The notes under the pieces were generated by a model. That model searched no databases, was not told the origin of the DNA, and saw only the letters and a list, made by a program, of their open reading frames with translations. Below are positions 55,101 to 64,000 of a stretch of DNA of 64,000 nt, one piece after another (the stretch's first letter is position 1; each line of letters opens with the position of its first letter). The DNA is from Strigops habroptila (lineage: Eukaryota > Chordata > Aves > Psittaciformes > Psittacidae). The translations under genes and the position numbers were made by a program. Location: assembly GCF_004027225.2 (NCBI RefSeq), contig NW_022651105.1:186001-250000 (forward strand). Reading direction: 5' to 3'.

Positions 55101-56253
55101 CAGCGCCAAGGTCTCTGAGCTGCTACAACAGGAAACAGCCGCGTGCATAAGGAGGGACATCGCGCACCGGGCTTCGGCTGTCTTACACCAAAGTGACGAG
55201 CAGCCTCTGGAACAGCAGGACATGGCTCAAAGCCATGTGAATGTGGCAATGGCAGCAATGAGACCTGCAGCAGTTGAGGACACGGAGCCTCCTGTGGCCA
55301 CAGAGCCTCAGGGAGAGCCAAGCACAGCCCCTCTCGTCCCAGCAGCAAAAGAGAAGGCGGCACCGGCACGAGCTTCCCGTGCCTTTAGCAAGCAGGAGGA
55401 AGACAAAGAGGCCCAGGAGGCACTTGCTCTGCTCAGCCCCATAGCCTCTGAGTTTGTTCCACAGGAACTAGCCAGCCAGTTCGTGAGGGATGTCATTCGC
55501 GCTGGTTTTGCTGTGATCCAGGAAACTATCCTGCAGCGTCTGGAAGAGCAGGACGTGGCCGAAGGAGTGGATGTGTCGACGGCAGCAAGGAGACCTGCAG
55601 AAGTTCAGTCCACCGAGTCTCCTGTGCCAACACCAGCAGAGGCCCAGAGAGAGACACCATCATGGGCCGAGAGAGAGACACCATCACGGGCCCAGGGAGA
55701 GGGATCAGGGCACCCCTGGAGTCAGCTCCCACCACATGCGCAGAGACAGACCCCACCCAGGGTCTCAGTTCTCAACAGAGCTCTGCAGGCTGTATTGGGG
55801 CGCAAAGTGAGGAAAGCACCTAAAAAGCACCAAGGAGAGGCCAGCACAACCTTTGCTACCCCGCGATTCTACGAGGATGCACAGGCAGCGTATGCAGCAG
55901 CTCAGGAAAGGGCAGCAACACCCTGGTGTCAAGAGGCACCCAGGCCAAGCTGGAGGCAGCGTCTGTTCAAGTGCGGCAGTGCCCCGGCCTCCCCTCCTCC
56001 TACAAGGGTTCATATCCCTCATCGCAGTCTCCCCAGGAGAGAACCTTATCGGTGGCTGAGAGGAGGAACCTACGATAGGTCCTCCTATCACTACACCTAT
56101 TCTTACCCCAGAGTCATCGTCGTCTTGCCGCAAGGAGTACTGCACGATGAGAAAGAGCATCAAGAGCAGCAACCATCCTGCTTCAGAAGGGTGCTGAGGG
56201 CTCTGTGCAAGGCTTGCAGCTGCTCCTGCATGAACCCACAAGTGGAGGAGTAG
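52186..56253 (+). CDS. Ala/Pro/Glu-rich protein of a multicopy family, intact, function unknown
   Basis: Five exons, all phase 0: 52186-52260, 52420-52548, 52878-54260, 54438-54506 and 54664-56253, with GT-AG borders and no internal stop, 1081 residues. It starts MPVGKEANARSQPAEGRPSA. Exon 3 is basic and Ser/Pro/Arg-rich. Exons 3 and 5 carry repeats of a module like [31 protein letters not shown]. Exon 5 has two related helical segments (ALLSAKVSELLQQE and ALLSPIASEFVPQE) and an aromatic stretch SSYHYTYSYPRVIVVLP, and ends in Cys-rich CKACSCSCMNPQVEE. No signal peptide or membrane segment is evident. I recognise no family. Low-complexity matches to sheath- or cilia-type proteins such as FSCB are possible but could come from composition alone. 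Partial relatives lie at 50304, 57286, 61370 and 63387. Confidence 0.7.
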
Positions 56254-56925
56254 TGCCCCACTGCCAGCTCCAGGCCCGAGGGAGCTGCACTGAGGATGCT
56301 GAGGATGCTGAGGATGGGAAACCACCTTGAACTCCTGGCCACCCTGTGTACGGCTGGCACGTGAAGCTCCACAGTACAACCGGAGCAAGCGGAGAACAAC
56401 TTCATCTTGCTGGAAACCAGCTCTAAAGACTGTGTCTGGGAAGCTGTAGTGTAGCATGAGCACGTGCATGGCCTCGGCTTCCTTCCCCGACCCCATGCGC
56501 CCGGCTATGTCCTCGCTCGGGGTCCGTGGCTGTGAAGGCAGAGGCAGAATGCATCGACAGAAGGCTCCAGAAGTCAGAAAGGGAGGTCATGGGGAGGGTC
56601 CTGGAGCAACTTCTCTTGACTGACTGGTGTGTCAGTCACTCCTGGAATTGGGGCAAGAGAAGCTTCCAGAGGTCCAGGAAGCGGGGCCAATAAACAGGGC
56701 CATGTGCGAGCCCCTGGGGCACTCTCTGCACACCAAAACCCCCCATTGGCAGACTGGTGATCTCTCAATATCTGTTACTCCCTCTTTCTCTCTCCCTTTC
56801 TCACTTTTTTCTGAAAGTTGCTGAGTAACACGAGGCCCACCTCGACTTCTCATGAAGCCGCAGAGCTCAGGCGGAGTATAACTGTGAGAGGGTCAATGTT
56901 TACAGAATATTTATCCCATTAAAGT
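56254..56925 (+). other. 3' UTR of the multicopy gene
   Basis: Unique sequence after the stop, with two possible poly(A) signals: AATAAA near 56690 (GCCAATAAACAGG) and ATTAAA near 56919 (CCCATTAAAGTTGG). Confidence 0.55.
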
Positions 56926-57224
56926 TGGTGTTTCTGTACAGACCTTGGCTGTTATCTCAGCTTAATCCACACAGAGGGGCTTTTGAGGGAGATTCAGGTC
57001 AGACATTAGCCATTGTGGTGGGTGTTGCCTCGTTAGCCCCCTGCAGAGCTGTGAAGAGGTTTTGGGTGAGGACACTGGGCTCTGGAGGAAACCCCTTGCT
57101 TTTATTTCCCTCTTCCTCCTCTTTTTGTGGTTTCTTCGGGTATCAAGTTCCCAACCCCCTGGATTAATGCACTCTTTCCTCTCTGTTTGTGCTAGGGGGG
57201 ATGCTTGTGGTCCCTGCACAGTTT

Positions 57225-57450
57225 GGGCTTGGAGCCAGCAGCTCAGCTCCCTCTCAGCTTCCCTGATGTCTCTAACTCTCTTGTCTGTAAGGAGCGAGAG
57301 CCCTGGAGCAGCCCAGTCACAGGAGCAGCCTCCCTCAGGAGGCAGCAATTTCCCTGGAAGCCCACGGCAGGTCAGCGTCCCAGGACGTGGAAGATGCCCG
57401 TGGGCAAAGAGGCGAACGCCCGTTCCCAGCCCGCTGAGGGCAGGCCAAGT
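57225..57450 (+). pseudogene. Isolated 5' copy of the multicopy gene
   Basis: GGAGCCAGCAGCTCAGCTCC through CTCTTGTCTGTAAGGAGCGA and the start codon region (MPVGKEANARSQPAEGRP) are nearly identical to 50925-50980 plus 52078-52240. The copy breaks off inside exon 1 after GAGGGCAGGCCAAG, and no downstream exon follows. Confidence 0.8.
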
Positions 57451-57454
57451 GACG

Positions 57455-58020
57455 GTGTTTATGTCTGTTGTTGCTGTGTCGTAGCCGCGGTCCTTGTCGC
57501 TGGGGTTGGAGCAGCCGCAGTGCTTGTGGCTGGCGCTGGAGAAGCCGCACTGCTTGCCGATGGGGTTGCAATACCTGCAGTGCATGTCGCTGGAGTCGTA
57601 GCAGCCCCAGCGCCCGTCCTTGGTGTTGGAGTAGCTGATGCGCCCATGTGTCGCCATGGTTGGAGTAGACACAGTTTTTATGGCTTGGGTTGGAGAAGCC
57701 TCACTGCTTGTCGATGAGGCTGGAGTAGCCGCAGTGTCTGTCTCAGACACTGGAGTAGCCGCGTTGCTGTGGCTGGCACTGAAGTCGCTGCTCTGCTTGT
57801 TGCAGTGGTTGGAATAGCCTCAGTGCTTATGCCTGTTGTTGGTATGTAATGGCTGCAGTGCTTGTCACTGCATTTATAGCAGCTGCAGAGTTTGGGTGTA
57901 GGGTTGTAGCAGCCGTATTGGGTTTTGCCGTGGTTGGAATACCAGCAGTGCCTGTCACCGTGGTTGGAGTAGCCCCAGTGCTTGTGCCTGGCGGTGGAGT
58001 AGCTGCGTTGTCTGTTGTTT
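57455..58020. repeat. ~30-bp degenerate tandem repeat
   Basis: Units such as GCTGGGGTTGGAGCAGCCGC and GTGGCTGGCGCTGGAGAAGC with GTGCTTGT spacers, about 18 copies, open on both strands. No gene is inferred. Confidence 0.82.
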
Positions 58021-58039
58021 TGCCATCAGATCATGCCTC

Positions 58040-58235
58040 TGCTCCTCTGGCTTCCTGTGCCCCTCCTCACTGCAGAGCATGAGGGACTCAATCAGCCTTG
58101 CTCAGGGTAAGTGCTACTGAGCAACAACTAAGCCATCGGTGTGTTATCAGCTTTATCCTCAGACTAAAGCCCACCCTCAGCACTGCCCCAGCTACAGGGA
58201 GGAGAATGAACTCTCATGAGGTGTTTTTCTGATAC
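58040..58235 (-). mobile_element. Avian ERV LTR fragment (fossil)
   Basis: Minus-oriented piece sharing TAGCTGG..CAGTGCTG, GATAACACACCGATGG and TTAGTTGTTGCTCAGTAGCA with the fragment at 60195-60440. It resembles the common bird LTR that begins with a CTGG(G)TTTGGCTGGGATA box. Only part of an LTR is present and no internal genes are seen. It is broken and old. Confidence 0.6.
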
Positions 58236-58254
58236 TTAATGCTCTCCAAAACCC

Positions 58255-58545
58255 TAGAAACCAACCCCTGCAACCCCCCCAAAAACTGCAAAAGTCTCCA
58301 AAAAAAACCTAATCCCCCAATAAACACCCAACCTTACAGAACTCCAAAACCCCCAAAGCCACCAACCCTCCACAAAACCCACAAATTCCCCAGAAAACCC
58401 AACCCCTCAAACTTTAGTCTCCAAAAAACCCCCAACCCCTCCTGCCCAAAATCCACCCAAGCCTCCCAAAAGCCCAAATCCCCCCCAAAATACCCAACCT
58501 CCCAAAACACCCCAAACCCCACACAAACCCCGAAAAACACCACCC
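58255..58545. repeat. C/A-rich tandem repeat
   Basis: CCAAAACCCCCAAAG / CCCCAAAACACC units. The complementary strand is G-rich. Confidence 0.85.
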
Positions 58546-58567
58546 GCTTACCTGCCCGGCTGCTGGC

Positions 58568-58704
58568 TCAGGCTGTGCTGGTGGAGGGTGGCTGTCTCCC
58601 GGGGCAGGAGGATCTTTGCAGCCAAGGGTGGTTGAAGATGTCCTCCAGGGATGGTCTGTCACAAACGCGCATGGACAAGCACCACCCGATGAGGTGCTGG
58701 CATT
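58568..58704 (-). pseudogene. Orphan last exon of a PIM1-like kinase
   Basis: Minus strand after an acceptor (GGGTTCTCCCCAG) reads [20 protein letters not shown] and [10 protein letters not shown], which is the end of the PIM kinase domain (subdomain XI, with the conserved Arg of CDRPS). After LQ a one-base loss shifts the frame. The usual tail ([20 protein letters not shown]) is visible one frame over, and translation ends at 58568-58570. No other PIM exons lie upstream within the window. Confidence 0.82.
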
Positions 58705-58759
58705 CTGGGGAGAACCCGGGAACCGCTGCTCAGTCGCAGGAGGCTCCTGCCCACCTTGT

Positions 58760-59330
58760 GCCACCGTCCGCAGCGCTCCATGATGGGTTTTGGAGGAGAG
58801 CGGAGCTGCCTCGGCAGACCCAGCGGCGGCGGCTCGCCCAGCGCCGCCACTGCCAGGACCGGGAGAGCGGAGCGTGGCGGCGAGCCTCGGCGGGGCGGCC
58901 GGGAGGAGGGCCCGGGGGCTGGGGGGAAGCGGGGGGCACCATGGCGGGGACCGGCGGAGGGAGGGCTACGACCCGCCGAGAGCTGCCGCTGCCGCTGCTG
59001 CCACCGGCCGCGGCCCCGCTCGCAACGGCTCTGCCCCCGAGCGACCGCTGCCACCGGTCGGAGCGGCCGGCGGGGCGGGGCTCGCGGCCGCGGGAGCCCG
59101 TTGAACGGCGGAGCGGGCCCTGCCCAGCCCCGCGAGCGGGCTCGTGCGCCCCCCGCCCGGCCGCAGCATCCCCGCGGCCGAACCGCGGCGCTGGGACCGC
59201 GGCGCTCCCCGTCCGAGCCCTCCGCGGGGAGCGTGTTCCTCACTCGATCCCTTTTCCCTGCGGCCTCGCCGCGTCCCGGCGGTGCCCGGACCCCGTCCCA
59301 CCCGCTCTCCCAGCGCCGCCGTTATTCATC
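58760..59330. promoter_or_regulatory. CpG island
   Basis: Dense CpG and GCC/GGC codon-like runs with long open frames on both strands and no family resemblance. It lies upstream of the orphan PIM exon on minus and ahead of an AATAAA at 59540-59545 on plus, so it may drive transcription either way. Confidence 0.55.
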
Positions 59331-59539
59331 GCGGGCACCTCCCCACACCCGGTGGAGGGCTGGATCCAGCCTTCCCCGTGCTGCTCTCGGGGGCTGATCC
59401 TGGGTAACGCGGGTCGAGGAGCCTTTGAGGTCCTGCAGAATCAGTCTCGCTGGGTGACAAACCGCTGGGCCCCGCAGCAGCCACGCTGTGCTCCCCCGCA
59501 CCCCGCACGCTCGCAGCATCCTTCATCCCTCAATCCTGC

Positions 59540-59545
59540 AATAAA
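59540..59545 (+). terminator. Possible poly(A) signal
   Basis: AATAAA in CTGCAATAAAGGGATGG, downstream of the CpG island. It could end a short plus-strand transcript. Confidence 0.35.
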
Positions 59546-60190
59546 GGGATGGCTCCATCCATCAAGTGCTTCTTCTTTTTTCAATCCGCATGGAAAACAA
59601 ACAAGCAAACAAGATTCCTGCGTTCCCTACACTGGGCACTCTTAACTGTGAACGCAAATCCCGCCGGTTCAACACTCGGTCCCATGGCCAGACCCGACAG
59701 CGCGGACAGCCGGGGCCAGCTCCCCCCGCCCCAGCCCCAGACAAGACACCCCTGCAGAAAAGCAACCCTCAGCTGCAGGCTGAGGATCTGCCCGTGGCAG
59801 GGAAACGGCAGCGACCGGAACTACGGCCACAGGGAGCTGGGGAGCAGGAGCCGCTCCGCACCTCCACCAGGCTGCCGACGGGAACACTACGGACCCGGGG
59901 CCGGGCATGGGACACACACGGGGGGAAGGACCCACATGGAAAACCTGGGCATCAGCAGCCGCAGGAGCAAGGCGCGGGTTGGAAACCCACGGGAATTAGA
60001 AATAAATAACTCACCCACCAGCCAGAGCTCTTTAAAAAACAAGAAGAAAGTCATGAAAAGAAGTTAAAAACCAAACCTGGAGCAACAAGATAAAAGGCAA
60101 GAGTTTCTATCACTAAAATCACTATTAACAGCTGTACAACAAAATTTGTTCCTATAGAACTGTCGTGGATTAAAGGGGACAGAGCATAAA
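59546..60190. other. No gene recognised
   Basis: Unique sequence with frames of up to 172 codons on plus but no splice or family evidence. Confidence 0.4.
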
Positions 60191-60194
60191 ACTA

Positions 60195-60440
60195 GACGGG
60201 GGAAAGGAAAGCGCTGTCTCTGTCCTGGCTTTGCTTCCTCCCAGCTTCCCGTGCCCCTCCTCACTGCAGAGCCTGAGAGAGTGGAAAGTGCTTGCTCAGG
60301 GTCAGTGCTACCGAGCAACAACTAAACCATCGGTGTGTTACCAGCGTTATTCCCAGAATAAAGCCAGAACACAGCACTGCACCAGCTACAGGGAAGAGAG
60401 TTAATGCTATCCCAGCCAAACCCAGGACAGTATCCACCCC
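60195..60440 (-). mobile_element. Avian ERV solo-LTR-like fragment (fossil)
   Basis: Read on minus it begins TGTCCTGGGTTTGGCTGGGA, then TTAACTCTCTTCCCTGTAGC, AACACACCGATGGTTTAGTT and GTTGCTCGGTAGCACTGACC. This is a start typical of a bird endogenous retrovirus LTR. No gag, pol or env sequence adjoins it. It is partial and broken. Confidence 0.65.
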
Positions 60441-60790
60441 TTATTCCTAAATGAGCAGTTTGTACCATAAAATGAAGCTTTGGAGCCCCAAAACGAGTCT
60501 TTCAACTGCAGAATCTGAGCTTTGGACCCTAAACATGAGGCTTTGGGACTTAAAACTGGGGCTTTGAGCCCTGCTAGAGGGGTTTGGTCCCTCCAAACGA
60601 GGGTTTCGACCGCTTAAGAGGCTGCTTGGACCCTAAAAATGCCTGCTTGGATCCTAAAAATGACATCCTGGAATCTGAAAAGGAGACTCTGTAAACTGAA
60701 CCTGAGGCTTTGGACCCTGCAAACGACGCTTTAGAAGCAAAACCTGAGACTTTGGAAAGTGAAAAGGAGGATTTAGACACGAGTAAGAAG
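60440..60790. repeat. ~30-bp degenerate repeat
   Basis: Units with GAGGCTTTGGACCCTAAA and AAACTGAGGCTTTGGA, losing order to the right. Confidence 0.75.
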
Positions 60791-61370
60791 GGTTTATTTT
60801 CCTGCTTTCCTCCTTTCCCTTTCCTTCCTGTCCTCCTTTCCTTTCAGTTTTCCTTTCCTTTCAGTTTTTTCCTTTGTACTCCTTTCCTTTGCTTTCCTTT
60901 TCTTCCTTTTCCTTTTCCTTTTCATTTTCCTTTTCCTTTTCCCTTTCCCTCTCATTCCCATGCCTTTCCCCTTTCCACCCCTTTTCTCACCCCTTCCCTC
61001 ACCCGTCCTTTCCATCCATTTCCTTCCCATTCGTTCCCGTTCCTTCCCTTTCCTTTTCCCTTTCCACCCCTTCCCACCCCATTCCACCTTTCCTCACCCA
61101 TTTCCTTTCCTTTCCTTCCCTTTCCTTTTATTTCCTTCCCTTCCCCTCCCATCCCTTCCCTTCTGATTCCTCACCAATTCCCTTCCCTTCCATTCCCTTT
61201 CATTCCTATGCCCTTTCCTTCACTTCCCTTCCCTTTTCCTCCCTATTCCATTCACTTCCTGTTCCCTTCCCATCCCTTCACATCCTATTCCCTTCCCTTC
61301 CCATCCATTCCCTTCCTATTCCTTTCCTTTTCCTTCCCTTCCCATCCATTCCCATTCCTCACGACTTCCC
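60790..61370. repeat. 580-bp polypyrimidine tract (TTTCC/TTCCC)n
   Basis: Almost pure C/T on the plus strand with TTCC, TTTCC and CCCTTTCC motifs, ending at the inverted gene copy. Confidence 0.95.
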
Positions 61371-63580
61371 TTCCCATTGCTGCTCCACCTGCTTCTTGCT
61401 GGTTCTCTGGATCCCAGCCGAGGGCAGGAGCAGCAGCTTCCTCTTTTTGGATGTGGCTGTGACCTGCAGAGCTGCATCCATCACTCTGATACCCTGCAGG
61501 GCAGGTGCATGTCTCTGCCCCTGTGGTGCTGCCTCCTTCTTGCCAAGGTTATTAGAAGCTGGCGCCGGTGCCACGGGAAGGAGACGTGCCTGGTGCTCCT
61601 CTTCCTCAGGAGCTCTGGCCAGGCAGCTCTTCTTCGGCTGCTCCGAAGGCCTGGTCTTGCTGGGCTGGGGGGGCAGACGCTGTGCAACAGGCCTGTAGTG
61701 CACACCAAGGAACTTGGTGTTGATGCAGGAATTCATGCGTGCCGCCGGCATTGCTGGCAGGTGCTCTGCTGCTTGCCCTGTGTTCCTGCTCTGGGGAGCA
61801 CCGGTGCCCCCATGGCTGTGAGAGTGACGTGTGGGCTGAGCAGCAGGGGCCTTGATGCTGCCAGCCACCGGGACAGTGTCTGTTCTTAGAATCATAGAAT
61901 CACAGAATAGTAAGGGTTGGAAAGGACCTTAAGATCATCTAGTTCCAACCCCCCTGCCATGGGCAAGGACACCTTGCACTAAACCATGTGGTCCAAGGCT
62001 CTGTCCAACCTGGCCTTGAACACCGCCAGGGATGGAGCATCCACAACCTCCCTGGGCAACCCATTCCAGTGCTTCACCACCCTCACTGTAAAGAACTTCC
62101 TCCTTATATCTAATCTAAACTTCCCCTTTTTAAGTTTGAACCCATTACCCCTTGTCCTACCACTCCAGTCCCTAAGGAAGAGTCCCTCCCCAGCATCCTT
62201 ATAGACCCCCTTCAGATACTGGAAGGCTGCTCTGAGGTCTCCACACAGCCTTCTCTTCTCCAGGCTGAACAGCCCCAACTCTCTCAGCCTGTCTTCATAC
62301 GGGAGGTGCTCCAGCCCTCTTATCATCCTCGTGGCCTCCTCTGGACTCGCTCCAACAGCTCCATGTCCTTTTTATGTTGAGGACACCAGAACTGGACGCA
62401 GTACTCCAAGTGAGGTCTCACAAGAGCAGAGTAGAGGGGCAGGATCACCTCTTTTTGCCTGCTGGTCATGCTTCTTTTGATGCAGCCCAGGATATGGTTG
62501 GCTTTCTGGGCTGCAAGCGCACACTGAAGCCGGCTCATGTTAAGCTTCTCGTCAACCAACACCCCCAAGTCCTTCTCCTCAGGCTGCTCTGAATCTCTTC
62601 TCCGCCCAATCTGTAGCAGTGCCTGGGATTGCCCCCACCCAGGTGTAGGACCTTACACTTGGCTTGGTTAAACTTCGTAAGATTGGCATCGGCCCACATC
62701 ACAAGCGTGTCAAGGTCCCTCTGGATGGCATCCCTTCCCTCCAGCGTATGAACAGAACCACACAGCTTGGTGTCGTCGGCAAACTTGCTGAGGGCGCACT
62801 CAATCCCACTGTCCATGTCGCCGACAAAGATGTTGAACAGGACCAGCCCCAACACCGATCCCTGAGGGACACCACTCGTTACAGGTTTCCAACTGGACAT
62901 CGAGCCGTTGACCACAACTCATTGCGTGCGGCCATCGAGCCAGTTCTTTATCCACCGAGTGGTCCATCTATCAAATTGATGTCTCTCCAATTTAGAGACA
63001 AGGATGTCATGTGGGACAGTGTCGAATGCTTTGCACAAGTCCAGGTAGATGACGTCAACTGCTCTGCCCCTGTCCATCAGTTCCGTGGCTCCATCATAGA
63101 AGGCCACCAAATTGGTCAGGCAGGATTTCCCCTTAGTGAAGCCATGTTGGCTGTCACCAACCACCTCGTTGTTTTTCATGTGCCTTAGCATGTTTCCCAG
63201 GAGAATCTGCTCCAAGATTTTGCCAGGCACAGAGGTGAGGCTGACTGGTCTGTACTTCCCCGGGTCTTCCACCTTCTCCTTCTTGAAAATGGGGGTTATA
63301 TTACCCTTCTTCCAGTCATCGGGAACTTCACCTGAATGCCATGATTTTTCAAATATGATGGACAGTGGTTTATCAAATTCATTCTTGTTCTCATCCCTGG
63401 AGCCCTGCTGTGTGCCAGGTCCTGCCGTGGCGCTGGCTGCCGGCGGGCTCCCCGGCTCCCGGTGCTGTTCTTGCGCAGGACTGCGCTCACGCTGCCTGAG
63501 CTCTTCATTGCAGAGGCTGTGGGGCTGAGTGGGGCAGGGGTCCGGCAGGTCTCTGGCCCTGCAACTCTGCTGCCATGACA
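61370..63580 (-). pseudogene. Inverted partial copy of the multicopy gene, split by a CR1 LINE
   Basis: On minus, 63387-63577 matches about 53142-53345 and 61370-61882 matches about 53346-53840 of exon 3 of the intact gene ([20 protein letters not shown], then RMNSCINTKFLGVHYRPVAQ, EQPKKSCLARAPEEEEHQAR). The two halves join exactly around the CR1 insertion. Sequence identity is high and the rest of the exon is missing on both sides. It could previously have been expressed but is now interrupted. Confidence 0.88.
61888..63381 (-). mobile_element. CR1 LINE, 1.5 kb, 5'-truncated, with target-site duplication
   Basis: The minus-strand reading covers the reverse-transcriptase domain in pieces: [104 protein letters not shown]. 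The 3' end reads ATTCTATGATTCT at 61888. The element is flanked by TTCTT at 61883-61887 and 63382-63386. It is too short for ORF1 and endonuclease, and the frame is broken in places, so it is dead but relatively young. Confidence 0.95.
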
Positions 63581-63589
63581 AGGGGGTTT

Positions 63590-64000
63590 CCCGTCCCCAA
63601 ACACAAACCAAGAGCTGCGTCCGTCTTCCTGCCCAACTACATCTGCAGCCTCAGGCCCGCCTCGCTGTCCTTGCTCTGCTGCAGCCCCGGGGACCCAAGG
63701 CCATGGCTTGGGGCATCTGTAAGACCCCCTGCACTCAGGTGCTCGGAAGCTGCAGGATGGGGATGGAGGGGATCGAGCGGGGTCACCCGTCTGCTTCCCA
63801 TTTACAGTTCTGCTTCTGGAAACGCTGCCAGCTTCCCGCTGCATTGCTCCAGTGCTTGCGCGTGCAAGAGGAGCAGGAGAATCGCAATCTCTTGTCCCTT
63901 ATCTCTGGCCTTAGCAACTCCAAGCCTCGCTCCTTATTCCTCCCATCCTTTCTACACCCCTCTCATTCCGGTCACTGGGCTGCAGCACGCAGCGGGCTCC
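63590..64000. other. No gene recognised
   Basis: GC-rich unique sequence. A minus frame reads into the inverted gene copy, but similarity to the intact gene stops at about 63577. It may be upstream sequence of a diverged copy. Confidence 0.4.

Noticed and set aside
57458-58082. Val/Ala/Gly-rich repeat protein
   Set aside because: Degenerate ~30-bp tandem repeat without a start or splice context; reads open on both strands.
58239-59645. 468-codon plus-strand frame
   Set aside because: It spans a C/A repeat, the antisense of a PIM exon and a CpG island, and has no coherent domain.
60710-61698. Phe/Pro/Ser frames of about 250-274 codons across the pyrimidine tract
   Set aside because: Simple-sequence translation that merely runs into the antisense of the inverted gene copy.

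Overview
This is vertebrate nuclear DNA and almost certainly bird. It holds many CR1 LINE fragments with the avian CR1 3' end, short intron-rich genes, CpG islands, and introns filled with GC-rich minisatellites. Gene content (SIPA1L3, SNRPD2) matches human 19q13 material, which birds carry on small GC-rich micro/dot chromosomes. Expanded PIM1-like and CCDC81-like genes would fit a songbird, but that last step is inference.

Left part (1-31.5 kb): two minisatellites (1-1.57 kb), a CpG island with a possible minus-strand promoter (about 2.5-2.9 kb), an octamer/GC-box repeat field (3.0-4.2 kb) and a CpG-island promoter (5.9-6.5 kb). SIPA1L3 then runs on the plus strand. I could follow 20 coding exons (10596-28979) with matching phases at every junction, giving an unbroken 1586-residue protein with a RapGAP domain, a PDZ domain and a C-terminal coiled coil. 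Nearly every intron carries its own tandem array, and several arrays contain copies of the adjoining splice site.

Middle part (31.5-48 kb): minisatellites, a ~190-bp satellite-like family, an AT-rich simple-repeat block, an intact ten-exon CCDC81-like gene on the minus strand (39988-43582), and SNRPD2 on the plus strand (44834-46591), whose start codon is split by intron 1. A further CpG promoter and the first codons of an unidentified gene run into a 98-base assembly gap (48073-48170).

Right part (48.2-64 kb): a rearranged multicopy segment. It has the first three exons of a PIM1-like kinase, followed by an exon of an unrelated alanine/glutamate-rich gene with which it could splice in frame. 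A complete copy of that gene follows (five exons, 1081 residues, no family recognised). Beyond it are a loose 5' copy, an orphan frameshifted PIM last exon on the minus strand, and an inverted partial copy split by a 1.5-kb CR1 LINE with a 5-bp target-site duplication.

The most unusual signal is the repeated copying of splice junctions and of a stop-codon tail into neighbouring tandem repeats. The strongest case is twelve decoy 3' splice sites in front of the last SIPA1L3 exon. A second is an almost identical inverted CR1 pair lying just outside the block of SIPA1L3 exons from the first coding exon to coding exon 16.
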